This document shows positions 1 to 7,917 of a stretch of 64,000 nt of DNA, piece after piece (positions within the stretch are counted from its first letter, which is position 1; each line of letters begins with the position of its first letter). The notes under the pieces were generated by a model, which did not search any database, was not told where the DNA came from, and saw only the letters and a program-made list of their open reading frames with translations. The position numbers and the translations under genes are program-made. The DNA is from Hyphomicrobiales bacterium (GTDB taxonomy: Bacteria > Pseudomonadota > Alphaproteobacteria > Rhizobiales > Rhizobiaceae): the NCBI GenBank assembly GCA_900468535.1, contig UBTY01000027.1, positions 87,730-151,729 of the forward strand. Reading direction: 5' to 3'.

Positions 1-859
1 TGATCGCGGTGAAACCGTAGCCGGGTGAAATCGCAGGCTGGAGGTGGCCGATGGAGCCGGAGACCTCCGAAATGCCGGCGAGACCCGCCAAGGCACCCGA
101 GAACAGAAAGCTGAACCAGATCATCTTCTTGGACGAGAAACCGGCAAAGCGCCCTGCCCGCTCGGACTGCCCAAGCACGACGATCTCAAATCCCCGCAAC
201 GTGTATTTCAGCATGAACCAGGCGAGGATGGCAGCGACGATCGCGAAGACAAACGCCCAGTGCGCGCGCCCGGATTCTTCCCAGATCGCCGGCAGTGTCG
301 CTTCCGGACCGAAGGGAACACTTTCCGGGAAATTGAACCCTTCGGGATTTCGCCATGACCCACGGATAAGCCAGTCGAGAAACAGCTGTGCGATGTAGAC
401 GAGCATGAGGCTCGTCAGGATTTCGTTGGTGTTGAAGTGTGCCTTGAGCAGTGCCGGTATCGCCGCAAAGAGCGCGCCACCGATCGCGCCCATGATCAGC
501 ATCATCGGCAGTACCATCGGCGAATGCCACTCGGTGAACAGGATCGGCAGGATCGAGCCGGTGATCGCACCGACGGTAAACTGGCCCTCGGCACCGATAT
601 TCCAGTTGTTCGAGCGATAGCAGACCGCGAGACCGACGCCGATCATGATCAGCGGCGCAGCCTTTACGGCGAGTTCATGCAGCGACCAGACTTCCAGCAG
701 CGGCTCCAGGAAGAACGCGTCGAGAGCCTCCACCGGGTCCTTGCCGAGAATGACGAACATGATCGCGCCGGCAGCGAGCGTCAGCACCAACGCCAGCAGC
801 GGCGAAACAAATCCATAGAGCTTGGAGGCCTGCGGACGCCGTTCGAGTTCAATGCGCAT
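1..859 (-). CDS. ABC transporter permease, nucleoside/BMP-type (3' end cut by window edge)
   Basis: Inner-membrane permease of a CUT2/BMP-type importer (RbsC/YufP-like family), expected to move nucleosides or related compounds with the ATPase encoded just upstream. The reading frame starts at the ATG at 859 and stays open to base 1, so about 286 residues are seen and the C-terminus is missing (family members are usually 330-370 aa). Long hydrophobic segments recur, and the family-typical stretch YRSNNWNIGAEGQF is visible near residue 80. The start overlaps the last 11 bases of the ATPase gene, which implies translational coupling. The substrate is not deducible here; the binding protein is outside the window. 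Family call is firm, substrate is inference. Confidence 0.88.
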   Translation of the reverse strand, partial: MRIELERRPQASKLYGFVSPLLALVLTLAAGAIMFVILGKDPVEALDAFFLEPLLEVWSLHELAVKAAPLIMIGVGLAVCYRSNNWNIGAEGQFTVGAITGSILPILFTEWHSPMVLPMMLIMGAIGGALFAAIPALLKAHFNTNEILTSLMLVYIAQLFLDWLIRGSWRNPEGFNFPESVPFGPEATLPAIWEESGRAHWAFVFAIVAAILAWFMLKYTLRGFEIVVLGQSERAGRFAGFSSKKMIWFSFLFSGALAGLAGISEVSGSIGHLQPAISPGYGFTAI

Positions 860-2456
860 TGGCCGCCTCCGATGCGGTCTTGCTTTCATGCAGACCGCCC
901 ATCAGGAGGCCGATTTTTTCACGCGACAGTTCGCCCGCTGCAAACGGCTGTGACAGGCGACCTTCCGATATGACTGCAATCTCTGTAGCGACCTCGAATA
1001 TCTCATCGAGATCCTGGCTGATGACGACGACCGCCGACCCTCTGCGGGCGAGATCCACGAGAGCCTGCCGGATGCGACTTGCCGCTCCCGCATCGACACC
1101 CCAGGTTGGCTGATTGACGACAAGCACGGCCGGCTCGCGATCGAGCTCGCGCCCGACGATGAACTTCTGAAGGTTGCCGCCGGACAGCGAGCCCGCGGCC
1201 GGATCTTCACCGCTCTTGCGGACATCCATTTCGTCCGAAATGCGCTTCGTCGCATTCTTGACGGCACCGCGGCGAATGACTTTGAGCAAGCCGGCCCCCA
1301 GGAAGGCCTTTCGATCCGACTGGCTGCGCGCCAGGACCAGATTGTCCGACAACTTCATGGCCGATACGGCGGCGTGCCCATGCCGCTCTTCAGGCACGAA
1401 GCCAGCACCGAGCAGGCGGCGTGCGGTAATACCCTGCGTGCCAACGGACTTGCTGCGGATCTTGACCGCGTCCGGGTTCGAAACCGGATACTCCCCGGAC
1501 AGGGCATCAAAAAGCTCGCCCTGGCCGTTTCCGGCAACACCGGCGATCGCCAGGATTTCGCCTGAGCGCACAGCAAGCGACACGTCTCTCAACGGCATTG
1601 CGAAGGGCGTGCGCGGGGCTACCGACAGGTTCGATACGACAAGCTGGACGTCGCCCTTGTTGCCGCGATCCGGATGGGTAACGCTTGCAACGTCGCTTCC
1701 GACCATCATGCGGGCGAGCGAGGCCGGCGTCTCCTGGCGCGGGTCGCAGGCGCCCGTGACCTTGCCGTGCCGAAGCACCGTGGCGCGATCGCAGATGCGC
1801 TGAACTTCCTCGAGACGGTGGCTGATGTAGAGCACCGAGCGACCTTCAGCCTTCAGCTTGAACAGCGTTTCGAAGAGCCTGTCGGCCTCCTGCGGCGTCA
1901 AGACCGAGGTCGGCTCGTCTAGAATGATGAGCTTCGGGTTTTGCAGCAGCGCCCTGACGATCTCGATGCGCTGGCGTTCACCTACGGAAAGGTCGGCAAC
2001 ATGTGCGTGCGGGTCGAGCGGCAGGCCGTAATCCCGCGACAGCGATTTGGCTTCCTCGGCAATCCGGCTGATCGGAATGCTGTCGTCGAGCGAAAGGGCG
2101 ATGTTCTCAGCCACCGTCAGCGCTTCAAACAGCGAGAAGTGCTGGAAAACCATCCCGATCCCGAGCTTGCGGGCATCGCCGGGCGACCCGATCGACACCG
2201 GGCGCCCATCCCACAGGATCTGGCCTTCGGTCGGTTCGAGAACCCCGAAAAGCATCTTCACCAATGTCGATTTACCAGCGCCGTTCTCGCCAAGGAGAGC
2301 ATGAATTTCGCCGGGTGCGATATCAAGGTCGATGTGGCTACAGGCGGCGAAGCTGCCAAACAGCTTTGTCAGCTTCTGGACCGACAGTAACGCACCGGAA
2401 GCCGGCACAGTCGATGACGACACGTTCCCCTCATTTCCCTCTGCCGACCTGCCCAT
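849..2456 (-). CDS. ABC transporter ATP-binding protein, nucleoside/BMP-type (two ATPase domains)
   Basis: Cytoplasmic energy-coupling subunit (535 aa) of the importer whose permease follows. Two fused ATPase domains are visible. The first has Walker A GENGAGKST (residues 56-64), signature LSVGE and Walker B LIILDEPTS. The second has a degenerate Walker A (GVAGNGQGE), a good signature LSGGN and Walker B VLVVNQPTWGVD. This asymmetric arrangement is characteristic of RbsA/MglA/YufO-type ATPases. The ATG at 2456 lies 9 bases after the quinone reductase gene. A GTG at 2423 has a better Shine-Dalgarno (GAGGGG) and could be the true start. The operon order pcs-oxidoreductase-ATPase-permease suggests read-through rather than a shared function. 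Confidence 0.92.
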   Translation of the reverse strand: MGRSAEGNEGNVSSSTVPASGALLSVQKLTKLFGSFAACSHIDLDIAPGEIHALLGENGAGKSTLVKMLFGVLEPTEGQILWDGRPVSIGSPGDARKLGIGMVFQHFSLFEALTVAENIALSLDDSIPISRIAEEAKSLSRDYGLPLDPHAHVADLSVGERQRIEIVRALLQNPKLIILDEPTSVLTPQEADRLFETLFKLKAEGRSVLYISHRLEEVQRICDRATVLRHGKVTGACDPRQETPASLARMMVGSDVASVTHPDRGNKGDVQLVVSNLSVAPRTPFAMPLRDVSLAVRSGEILAIAGVAGNGQGELFDALSGEYPVSNPDAVKIRSKSVGTQGITARRLLGAGFVPEERHGHAAVSAMKLSDNLVLARSQSDRKAFLGAGLLKVIRRGAVKNATKRISDEMDVRKSGEDPAAGSLSGGNLQKFIVGRELDREPAVLVVNQPTWGVDAGAASRIRQALVDLARRGSAVVVISQDLDEIFEVATEIAVISEGRLSQPFAAGELSREKIGLLMGGLHESKTASEAANAH

Positions 2457-2465
2457 TCAGGATCT

Positions 2466-3446
2466 TTATGGGATCAGCAGCGTAGTTCCGGTAGTTTTTC
2501 TGGACTCCAGATCCGCGTGTGCTCGCCCAACCTCACGTAACGGATAGGTCTGATTGACATTGATACGCACTTTGTTGCTCAAAACAACATCAAATAACAT
2601 GTTTGCACAATCAGTTAGCTCTTCCCGCGTCGCGATGTAGCTGAAAAGCGTGGGTCTCGTCGCGAAGAGCGAACCTTTTTGTGCGAGCATCGACAGGGTG
2701 AAGTTCTCGATCGGGCCCGAGGACTGCCCGAAAGATACGAACATCCCCAGGCGCTTCAGGCAGTCGAGCGATTGCGGAAACGTGTCGCGACCGATGGAAT
2801 CGTAGACGACGTCGACACCCTTGCCGCCAGTGATATCGCGGACCCGGTCGACGAAGTTTTCGGTATTGTAATCAATGACGTGATCGTACCCGTGCTCGAG
2901 TGCAAGACTGACCTTGCTGCTCGATCCAGCAGTTCCGATCACGGCTGCGCCGAGGGCCTTTGCCCATTGGCCGGCGATAAGGCCGACGCCACCAGCCGCG
3001 GCGTGAAACAGGATCGTCGTTCCGGGTCCGACCTTGAAGGTGCGCCGCAGAAGATATTCGGCGGTCATTCCCTTCAGCATCATCGATGCCGCAGTCTCCA
3101 GCGAGATGCCATCGGGCACCTTCACGAGGTGCTTGGTCTCGATGTTGCGCTCCACGCTATAGGCGCCATCAGATCCGGCATAGGCAACCCGATCACCGAC
3201 CTTGAAGTCTTCGACACCAGGCCCGAGGATTGTTACCGTTCCGGCCGCCTCCTTGCCTGTTATGAACGGCATGTGGGGCGCCTTGTAGAGACCGGTTCGG
3301 AAATAGACGTCGATGAAGTTCAGACCTATCGCGGCGTGGCGGATCTGCACTTCTCCGGCAGAAGGCGGCGGCAGGTCAACATCCGCATATTCGAAAACCT
3401 CAGGACCGCCGGTCCTGTTCATCACTACCGCCTGCGTCTTCGCCAT
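2466..3446 (-). CDS. NAD(P)H quinone oxidoreductase, zinc-free MDR family
   Basis: A 326-aa medium-chain dehydrogenase/reductase of the QOR type, predicted to reduce quinones or activated enones with NADPH in the cytoplasm. An N-terminal GroES-like domain is followed by a Rossmann fold with the nucleotide-binding motif HAAAGGVG (about residues 148-155). The structural and catalytic zinc ligands of alcohol dehydrogenases are absent, as expected for QOR. I chose the ATG at 3446 because homology begins there (MAKTQAVVM) and an AGGTAGG sequence precedes it; a longer open frame to 3557 runs into pcs and has no family match. It lies 17 bases after pcs and 9 bases before the ABC ATPase gene. The physiological substrate is unknown. 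Confidence 0.9.
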   Translation of the reverse strand: MAKTQAVVMNRTGGPEVFEYADVDLPPPSAGEVQIRHAAIGLNFIDVYFRTGLYKAPHMPFITGKEAAGTVTILGPGVEDFKVGDRVAYAGSDGAYSVERNIETKHLVKVPDGISLETAASMMLKGMTAEYLLRRTFKVGPGTTILFHAAAGGVGLIAGQWAKALGAAVIGTAGSSSKVSLALEHGYDHVIDYNTENFVDRVRDITGGKGVDVVYDSIGRDTFPQSLDCLKRLGMFVSFGQSSGPIENFTLSMLAQKGSLFATRPTLFSYIATREELTDCANMLFDVVLSNKVRINVNQTYPLREVGRAHADLESRKTTGTTLLIP

Positions 3447-3463
3447 CCTACCTGCCCCTTCAG

Positions 3464-4192
3464 CTATCCCTTGCGTCCGAGCGCCGGCACCAACTGCAGC
3501 ACGGCGCCAATGCAATAGAGATAGATGCCGCTCAGGATGAAGAGGACAAGCGCCCATTGCGGCATGTCGAAGTGCATCAGCAGGGAATACATTCCAAGAG
3601 CGGACCAGAGAAAGAAGACGGCCAGATTGACCGGCCTCAGCCGTTGCACGCGGACCGGATGCAGGAAATTGATCGGCAGGAACGTCAGCACAACCGAAAC
3701 AAGGACGACCACAAGCGCCGTGGTGGCGCTCGCGTGCATGACGAAAAGCGTGAACACGATCATGTTCCAGACGACGGGAAAGCCTGAGAAGAAATACTCG
3801 TCCGTCTTCATGCCCATATCGGCGTAGTAGATGGCGCTGGAAACGACGATCATACCGGCGGCGACGAAAGACCAGGGCTCGCCGATCATACCGCTTTGAT
3901 AGAGCGCGAAGGCGGGCAGCAGCACATAGGTCACGTAGTCGATGATATTATCGAGCGTGTCACCCGACCAGTTGGGCAGCACTTCCTTGACGCGCACCTT
4001 GCGGGCGATGGGCCCGTCGATGCCGTCGACGAGCAGAGCAAGGCCCAGCCACCAGAACATATCTATAAATCGGTGTTCCGCGGCCGCAACGACACCGAGA
4101 AACGCAAGGAATGAACCGGAGGCCGTCAAAATATGGACGGAAAATGCGCGCATTTCCGCGTAAGGTACGCGCTTGTAATTGAAAATCTTCAT
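3464..4192 (-). CDS. pcs: Phosphatidylcholine synthase
   Basis: Integral membrane enzyme (242 aa) that condenses choline with CDP-diacylglycerol to give phosphatidylcholine and CMP, the one-step bacterial route known from rhizobia, Agrobacterium and Brucella. The CDP-alcohol phosphotransferase signature is complete: D56-x2-D59-G60-x2-A63-R64, then G77-x3-D81-x3-D85. Several hydrophobic helices follow. Length and motif spacing match Pcs rather than phosphatidylserine or phosphatidylglycerophosphate synthases. It is the first gene of a minus-strand run with the quinone reductase 17 bases downstream, and is divergent from fpr. CDP-diacylglycerol for this reaction is made by CdsA, encoded near 61 kb. 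Confidence 0.96.
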   Translation of the reverse strand: MKIFNYKRVPYAEMRAFSVHILTASGSFLAFLGVVAAAEHRFIDMFWWLGLALLVDGIDGPIARKVRVKEVLPNWSGDTLDNIIDYVTYVLLPAFALYQSGMIGEPWSFVAAGMIVVSSAIYYADMGMKTDEYFFSGFPVVWNMIVFTLFVMHASATTALVVVLVSVVLTFLPINFLHPVRVQRLRPVNLAVFFLWSALGMYSLLMHFDMPQWALVLFILSGIYLYCIGAVLQLVPALGRKG

Positions 4193-4217
4193 GTTTCCCC
4201 GAAAAGCCTACTGGCAT

Positions 4218-4241
4218 CCGCGCCCGGCAGGCGCGGTTTTT
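4218..4241 (+). terminator. Terminator-like hairpin in the pcs/fpr divergent region
   Basis: A perfect 7-bp GC stem (CCGCGCC at 4218-4224, GGCGCGG at 4230-4236) with a 5-nt loop is followed by TTTTT at 4237-4241. It reads as an intrinsic terminator on the plus strand, yet no plus-strand gene precedes it. In the opposite direction it would form a hairpin in the pcs leader, about 25 nt before the start codon. Function unknown; it could insulate the two divergent units. Confidence 0.5.
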
Positions 4242-4440
4242 GCCTAATATGCATCCTTTGGATCGCTTCGCCAGCGCAAAAGCGAATGGTGCCATGGCTC
4301 AGGTCGAATCCTGACAATGACATGCATATTTCGCCCAAACAGGCAGAGAAAGAATGGAATACCTTTAATCCAATGCCTATTTGTAATATCTCGCTCGCAT
4401 CGAAAAAGATCATCCGACGAAATACGGGATCCGACAGCGC

Positions 4441-5253
4441 ATGAACGCCCCTGCAAAGACCGAAGAATTCGCCTCTCCTATTCCCGCCGGCGTGTACGCC
4501 GAGACGGTACTGAGCGTAACACACTACACGGATCGTCTCTTCCGCTTCACGATGACGCGTCCGCAAGGTTTCCGCTTCCGTTCCGGCGAGTTCGCGATGA
4601 TCGGCTTGATGGTGGAAGGCAAGCCTATTTTCCGCGCCTATTCGATCGCTAGCCCTTCCTGGGCGGAAGAACTCGAATTCTTCTCGATCAAGGTGCCGGA
4701 TGGCCCGCTCACCTCGCATCTGCAGGCCATCAAGCCCGGCGATCAGGTTCTGATGCGCAAGAAGCCGACGGGCACGCTCGTCCTCGACGCGCTGACTCCC
4801 GGCCGCCGCCTCTACATGTTCTCGACTGGAACCGGGATTGCGCCATTTGCGAGCCTTATCCGCGATCCGGACACCTACGAGCAGTTTGAGGAAGTCATTC
4901 TGACCCATACGACGCGTGATGTTGCCGAACTGAAGTACGGTTTCGACCTCGTGCACGAAATCCAGAACGACGAAATCCTGAAGGAAGTCGTCGGCGACAA
5001 GTTGCGTCACTACGCGACCGTCACGCGCGAGGATTTCGAGTATCGCGGCCGCATCACCGATCTGATGGCATCGGGCAAGCTGTTCACGGACCTCGGCGTG
5101 CCTCCTCTCGATCCGGCAATCGATCGCGGCATGATCTGCGGTTCGTCCGCGATGCTCAAGGATACGAAAGAGCTTCTGGAAAAGGCTGGCCTCGAGGAGG
5201 GTGCAAACAGCAAACCCGCCGAGTTCGTCATCGAACGAGCCTTTGTCGGCTGA
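4441..5253 (+). CDS. fpr: Ferredoxin--NADP(+) reductase
   Basis: Cytoplasmic flavoenzyme (270 aa) exchanging electrons between NADPH and ferredoxin or flavodoxin. The FAD-binding RAYS motif lies at residues 65-68, and the NADP-binding STGTGIAPF at 128-136. The C-terminus ends ERAFVG rather than the Trp/Tyr of enteric enzymes, which is typical of the alphaproteobacterial subclass. It is monocistronic: divergent from pcs, with a strong intrinsic terminator 11 bases after the stop. It could supply reducing power to the siroheme sulfite reductase encoded at 17-19 kb, but that is inference. An oxidative-stress regulator site was not identified. Confidence 0.96.
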   Translation: MNAPAKTEEFASPIPAGVYAETVLSVTHYTDRLFRFTMTRPQGFRFRSGEFAMIGLMVEGKPIFRAYSIASPSWAEELEFFSIKVPDGPLTSHLQAIKPGDQVLMRKKPTGTLVLDALTPGRRLYMFSTGTGIAPFASLIRDPDTYEQFEEVILTHTTRDVAELKYGFDLVHEIQNDEILKEVVGDKLRHYATVTREDFEYRGRITDLMASGKLFTDLGVPPLDPAIDRGMICGSSAMLKDTKELLEKAGLEEGANSKPAEFVIERAFVG

Positions 5254-5263
5254 CCCAAGCTTC

Positions 5264-5288
5264 ACGGCCCCGGAAACGGGGCCGTTTT
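5264..5288 (+). terminator. Intrinsic terminator of fpr
   Basis: ACGGCCCCG at 5264-5272 pairs perfectly with CGGGGCCGT at 5277-5285, closed by a GAAA tetraloop and followed by a short T run at 5285-5288. It sits between fpr and the convergent regulator gene, whose stop codon begins at 5288-5290. Confidence 0.9.
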
Positions 5289-5902
5289 CATTTGCCGCTC
5301 AGATATCCGATGAGAACAGCCATCGTTCTGCGTGCTTCGGCTGCGTCCGCCCGATGGATGGCGCGAATGGCGTCAATGTGAAGAGAGATCGACTGATCCA
5401 TCCGATCTGAGTTTGCGGTCGAATACCACAGGCGTCGTGAATGGGTCTGCACCGGCGCCAGAGCTGACGTGATGAAGGCATTTGGACAGGCGTCTTCCAG
5501 AATCTCGTCGAAAGCCTTGTCCGCCGCGAAGAACGCATCGAGATCACGGCTCACAGCGCAGCTCTCCATTTTCGCCGCGCAATCGGCCAACTCCCGACGC
5601 TGCTCCTCGACCGCGTGCTCGGCAACAAGAGCGGCTGCGATCGGCTCGAGTTCGCCGCGCACCTGCATGACGTGTCCGTGATCGCCGGGGCGAATCTCGG
5701 CAATCTGCAGACCGACCCTCGGCTTGACCATGATCAGCCGTTGCCAGGCCAGTTTCTGCACGGCTTCGCGGACCGGGGTACGGCCATGGCCCGCGAGCTC
5801 TATCAGCTCTTTTTCGGTGACGTAGGCACCCGGTGGCAAGGCCAACGTGACAATCGCGTGCTCGAGTGCAAGATATGCAAGATGGCTCTGTGAATTCTGC
5901 AT
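5288..5902 (-). CDS. GntR-family transcriptional regulator (FCD/FadR subfamily)
   Basis: A 204-aa DNA-binding regulator. The N-terminal winged helix-turn-helix includes the hallmark segment GRTPVREAVQKLA (about residues 40-52). The C-terminal all-helical FCD domain, which usually binds a carboxylate effector and a metal ion, spans roughly residues 75-200. It is slightly shorter than typical FCD regulators (220-250 aa). Translation can start at ATG 5902 or at the adjacent TTG 5905; ATG is preferred. It stands alone: convergent with fpr and separated by 90 bases from the exporter permease gene, so its target and ligand cannot be inferred from context. Confidence 0.88.
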   Translation of the reverse strand: MQNSQSHLAYLALEHAIVTLALPPGAYVTEKELIELAGHGRTPVREAVQKLAWQRLIMVKPRVGLQIAEIRPGDHGHVMQVRGELEPIAAALVAEHAVEEQRRELADCAAKMESCAVSRDLDAFFAADKAFDEILEDACPNAFITSALAPVQTHSRRLWYSTANSDRMDQSISLHIDAIRAIHRADAAEARRTMAVLIGYLSGK

Positions 5903-5992
5903 CAAATCTCTGGTCCCGGCCCTGATATATCATAAGCGGGATCAGGGGGAATGCAATGGCAGGTTGCTCGCTTCAGCACGTGTGCTTCACGG

Positions 5993-7201
5993 CTATTCGT
6001 GGCGCAACGCTTCGATCGGGTTCAGCTGCGCGGCTCTTCGCGCCGGGAAATAGCCGAACACCATGCCTATCGCCGCCGAAAAGGCAAACGCCACCGCGAT
6101 CATCATCGGGCTGACGACGAAGGGCACCTTCAAAAGCGTGACCGCACTGAATCCAAGCCCGAGACCCAGCAAGATCCCGGCCATTCCTCCGAAGACGGAA
6201 AGTGCGACCGCTTCCACGAGAAATTGCATCAACACCTGCTTTTCGAGCGCGCCGATTGCCAACCTTATCCCGATTTCTCGGGTTCGTTCGGTCACCGAGA
6301 CAAGCATGATGTTCATGATCCCGATGCCGCCCACAAGCAGGCTGATCGCCGCGACGGCCCCAAGCAGACCCGTCAGTAGTGTTGTGGTCCCCGTCATCGC
6401 CTCGGCGATCTGCGTCATGTCATTGACGTTGAAATCATCCTCGCGGCCGGGGATGATCTTGCGCCGCTCGCGCAGCAGATTCTCGGTTTCGCCTTGTATC
6501 TTCGATGTCGAGACACCGTCGCGCGCCGAGATAACGATCATCTGGACGTTGGCATTGGCCTTGCCGCCGACGCGTCGCTGGTAGACCTTGACCGGCATCA
6601 GAACCACATCGTCCTGGTCATTGCCCATGCCGGATTGCCCACGCTTGGCAAGAACTCCGATGACGCCGCAGGACACCTTGCCGACGCGGATCTGCTGTCC
6701 CGTGGGATCGGCCGCTCCAAAGAGCTGCGAGCGCACGGTTTCACCGACAATGCAGCGCGCGCGTCCGCGCTCTTCTGCAGCATCGAAGCTGCGGCCGAGC
6801 GCGATGTCCCAATCCTGCGCGACCAGATAGTCGTTCGTCGTGCCCATGACGGTCGTTGAATGGCTCTGGCCGCCGTAGATCACCGTTGCCGTCGTCTGGT
6901 TCAGGGGAGCGACGGCGCGCAGCCCGCCGACCTGATCGCGGATCGCATCGACATCCGCGACGGTAAAGCGCCGGGCCTCCGAGCTGGCACGGCCCGGCCC
7001 GAACTGACCTGGCCGCGCAAACAGCATGTTGGTCCCGAGGCGGGAGAGTTCCGACGTGACCTGAGCTGTCGTCCCGTTGCCGATCGTGACCAATGCTATG
7101 ACGGCCGCAACGCCGATGACGACGCCTAGCACCGTCAAGAAAGAGCGCAGCATATTCCGGCGTATAGCGCGCAAAGCGAGCTTGAGGGTTTCAAAGAACA
7201 T
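5993..7201 (-). CDS. MacB-like ABC transporter permease (FtsX/MacB_PCD type)
   Basis: Inner-membrane subunit (402 aa) of a MacAB-type exporter. There is an N-terminal transmembrane helix (about residues 20-40), a large periplasmic MacB-PCD domain, and three C-terminal helices, including the family segment GGIGIMNIMLVSVTERTREI (slightly after the middle). The start at 7201 gives MFFETLKLALRAIRRN, the canonical beginning; the open frame upstream to 7327 lies inside the ATPase gene. It overlaps the ATPase gene by 11 bases. In E. coli the ATPase and permease are one polypeptide; here they are separate. Substrates of the family include antibiotics, peptides and lipoproteins; none is indicated here. 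Confidence 0.93.
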   Translation of the reverse strand: MFFETLKLALRAIRRNMLRSFLTVLGVVIGVAAVIALVTIGNGTTAQVTSELSRLGTNMLFARPGQFGPGRASSEARRFTVADVDAIRDQVGGLRAVAPLNQTTATVIYGGQSHSTTVMGTTNDYLVAQDWDIALGRSFDAAEERGRARCIVGETVRSQLFGAADPTGQQIRVGKVSCGVIGVLAKRGQSGMGNDQDDVVLMPVKVYQRRVGGKANANVQMIVISARDGVSTSKIQGETENLLRERRKIIPGREDDFNVNDMTQIAEAMTGTTTLLTGLLGAVAAISLLVGGIGIMNIMLVSVTERTREIGIRLAIGALEKQVLMQFLVEAVALSVFGGMAGILLGLGLGFSAVTLLKVPFVVSPMMIAVAFAFSAAIGMVFGYFPARRAAQLNPIEALRHE

Positions 7202-7907
7202 GTTCGGCCCTCGCCTCGCCCGCCGGACCGAACTCGAGCTTGCCGTCAACAAAGCGTAGCAGACGCTCGGCATAGGCTGCGATATCGGGCTCATGGGTGA
7301 CCATGACGATCGTGATTCCCTCTTCACGATTCAGCCGCGTCATCAGATCCATGATTTCGATACTGGTCTTCGTATCAAGATTGCCGGTCAGCTCGTCCGC
7401 GAGCAGCAGCGAAGGCTGCGTGACGATCGCGCGGGCAATTGCCACGCGCTGCTGCTGACCACCTGACAATTCCTGCGTCTTGTGATGTTCACGCCCGGAA
7501 AGACCGACGAGCCCCAAGGCCTCCCTGGCGCGGCGATGCCGCTCGCCTGCGTGCATTCCGCGGTAGATCAACGGCAGCTCGACGTTTTCGACGGCCGATG
7601 TCCGGGGCAAGAGATTGAAGCCCTGAAACACGAAGCCCAACATGTGACGGCGCAGCATCGTGAGCTGGGAGCGATCGAAGCCTCGCGTCGAGATGCCCTG
7701 AAACAGGTAATCACCGCTCGTCGGAACATCGAGACAGCCGAGAATATTCATGGCCGTCGATTTGCCGGAGCCAGAAGGCCCCATGATGGCGACGAATTCG
7801 TGGGTCTTGATCGAGAGGTCGACGTGATCGAGGGCGCGGATTGCGGCCTCCCCGTTCCCGTAGATCTTGCTGACCGTCCTGAATTCGATGAGTGGCGAGC
7901 GGGTCAT
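7191..7907 (-). CDS. MacB/LolD-like ABC transporter ATP-binding protein
   Basis: ATPase subunit (238 aa) of the MacAB-like exporter. Walker A GPSGSGKS is at residues 43-50 and signature LSGGQQQR at 147-154. The Walker B region reads LLLADELTGNLD at 167-178, where almost all relatives have DEPTGNLD: Leu173 (codon CTG at 7389-7391) replaces the usual proline. The H-loop histidine is present in MVTHEPD. The gene is flanked by the adaptor gene (10 bases upstream) and the permease gene (11-base overlap), so the three form one operon. The substitution leaves the catalytic Glu172 in place, so activity is probably retained. Confidence 0.93.
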   Translation of the reverse strand: MTRSPLIEFRTVSKIYGNGEAAIRALDHVDLSIKTHEFVAIMGPSGSGKSTAMNILGCLDVPTSGDYLFQGISTRGFDRSQLTMLRRHMLGFVFQGFNLLPRTSAVENVELPLIYRGMHAGERHRRAREALGLVGLSGREHHKTQELSGGQQQRVAIARAIVTQPSLLLADELTGNLDTKTSIEIMDLMTRLNREEGITIVMVTHEPDIAAYAERLLRFVDGKLEFGPAGEARAEHVL

Positions 7908-7917
7908 CGACAGCCCC

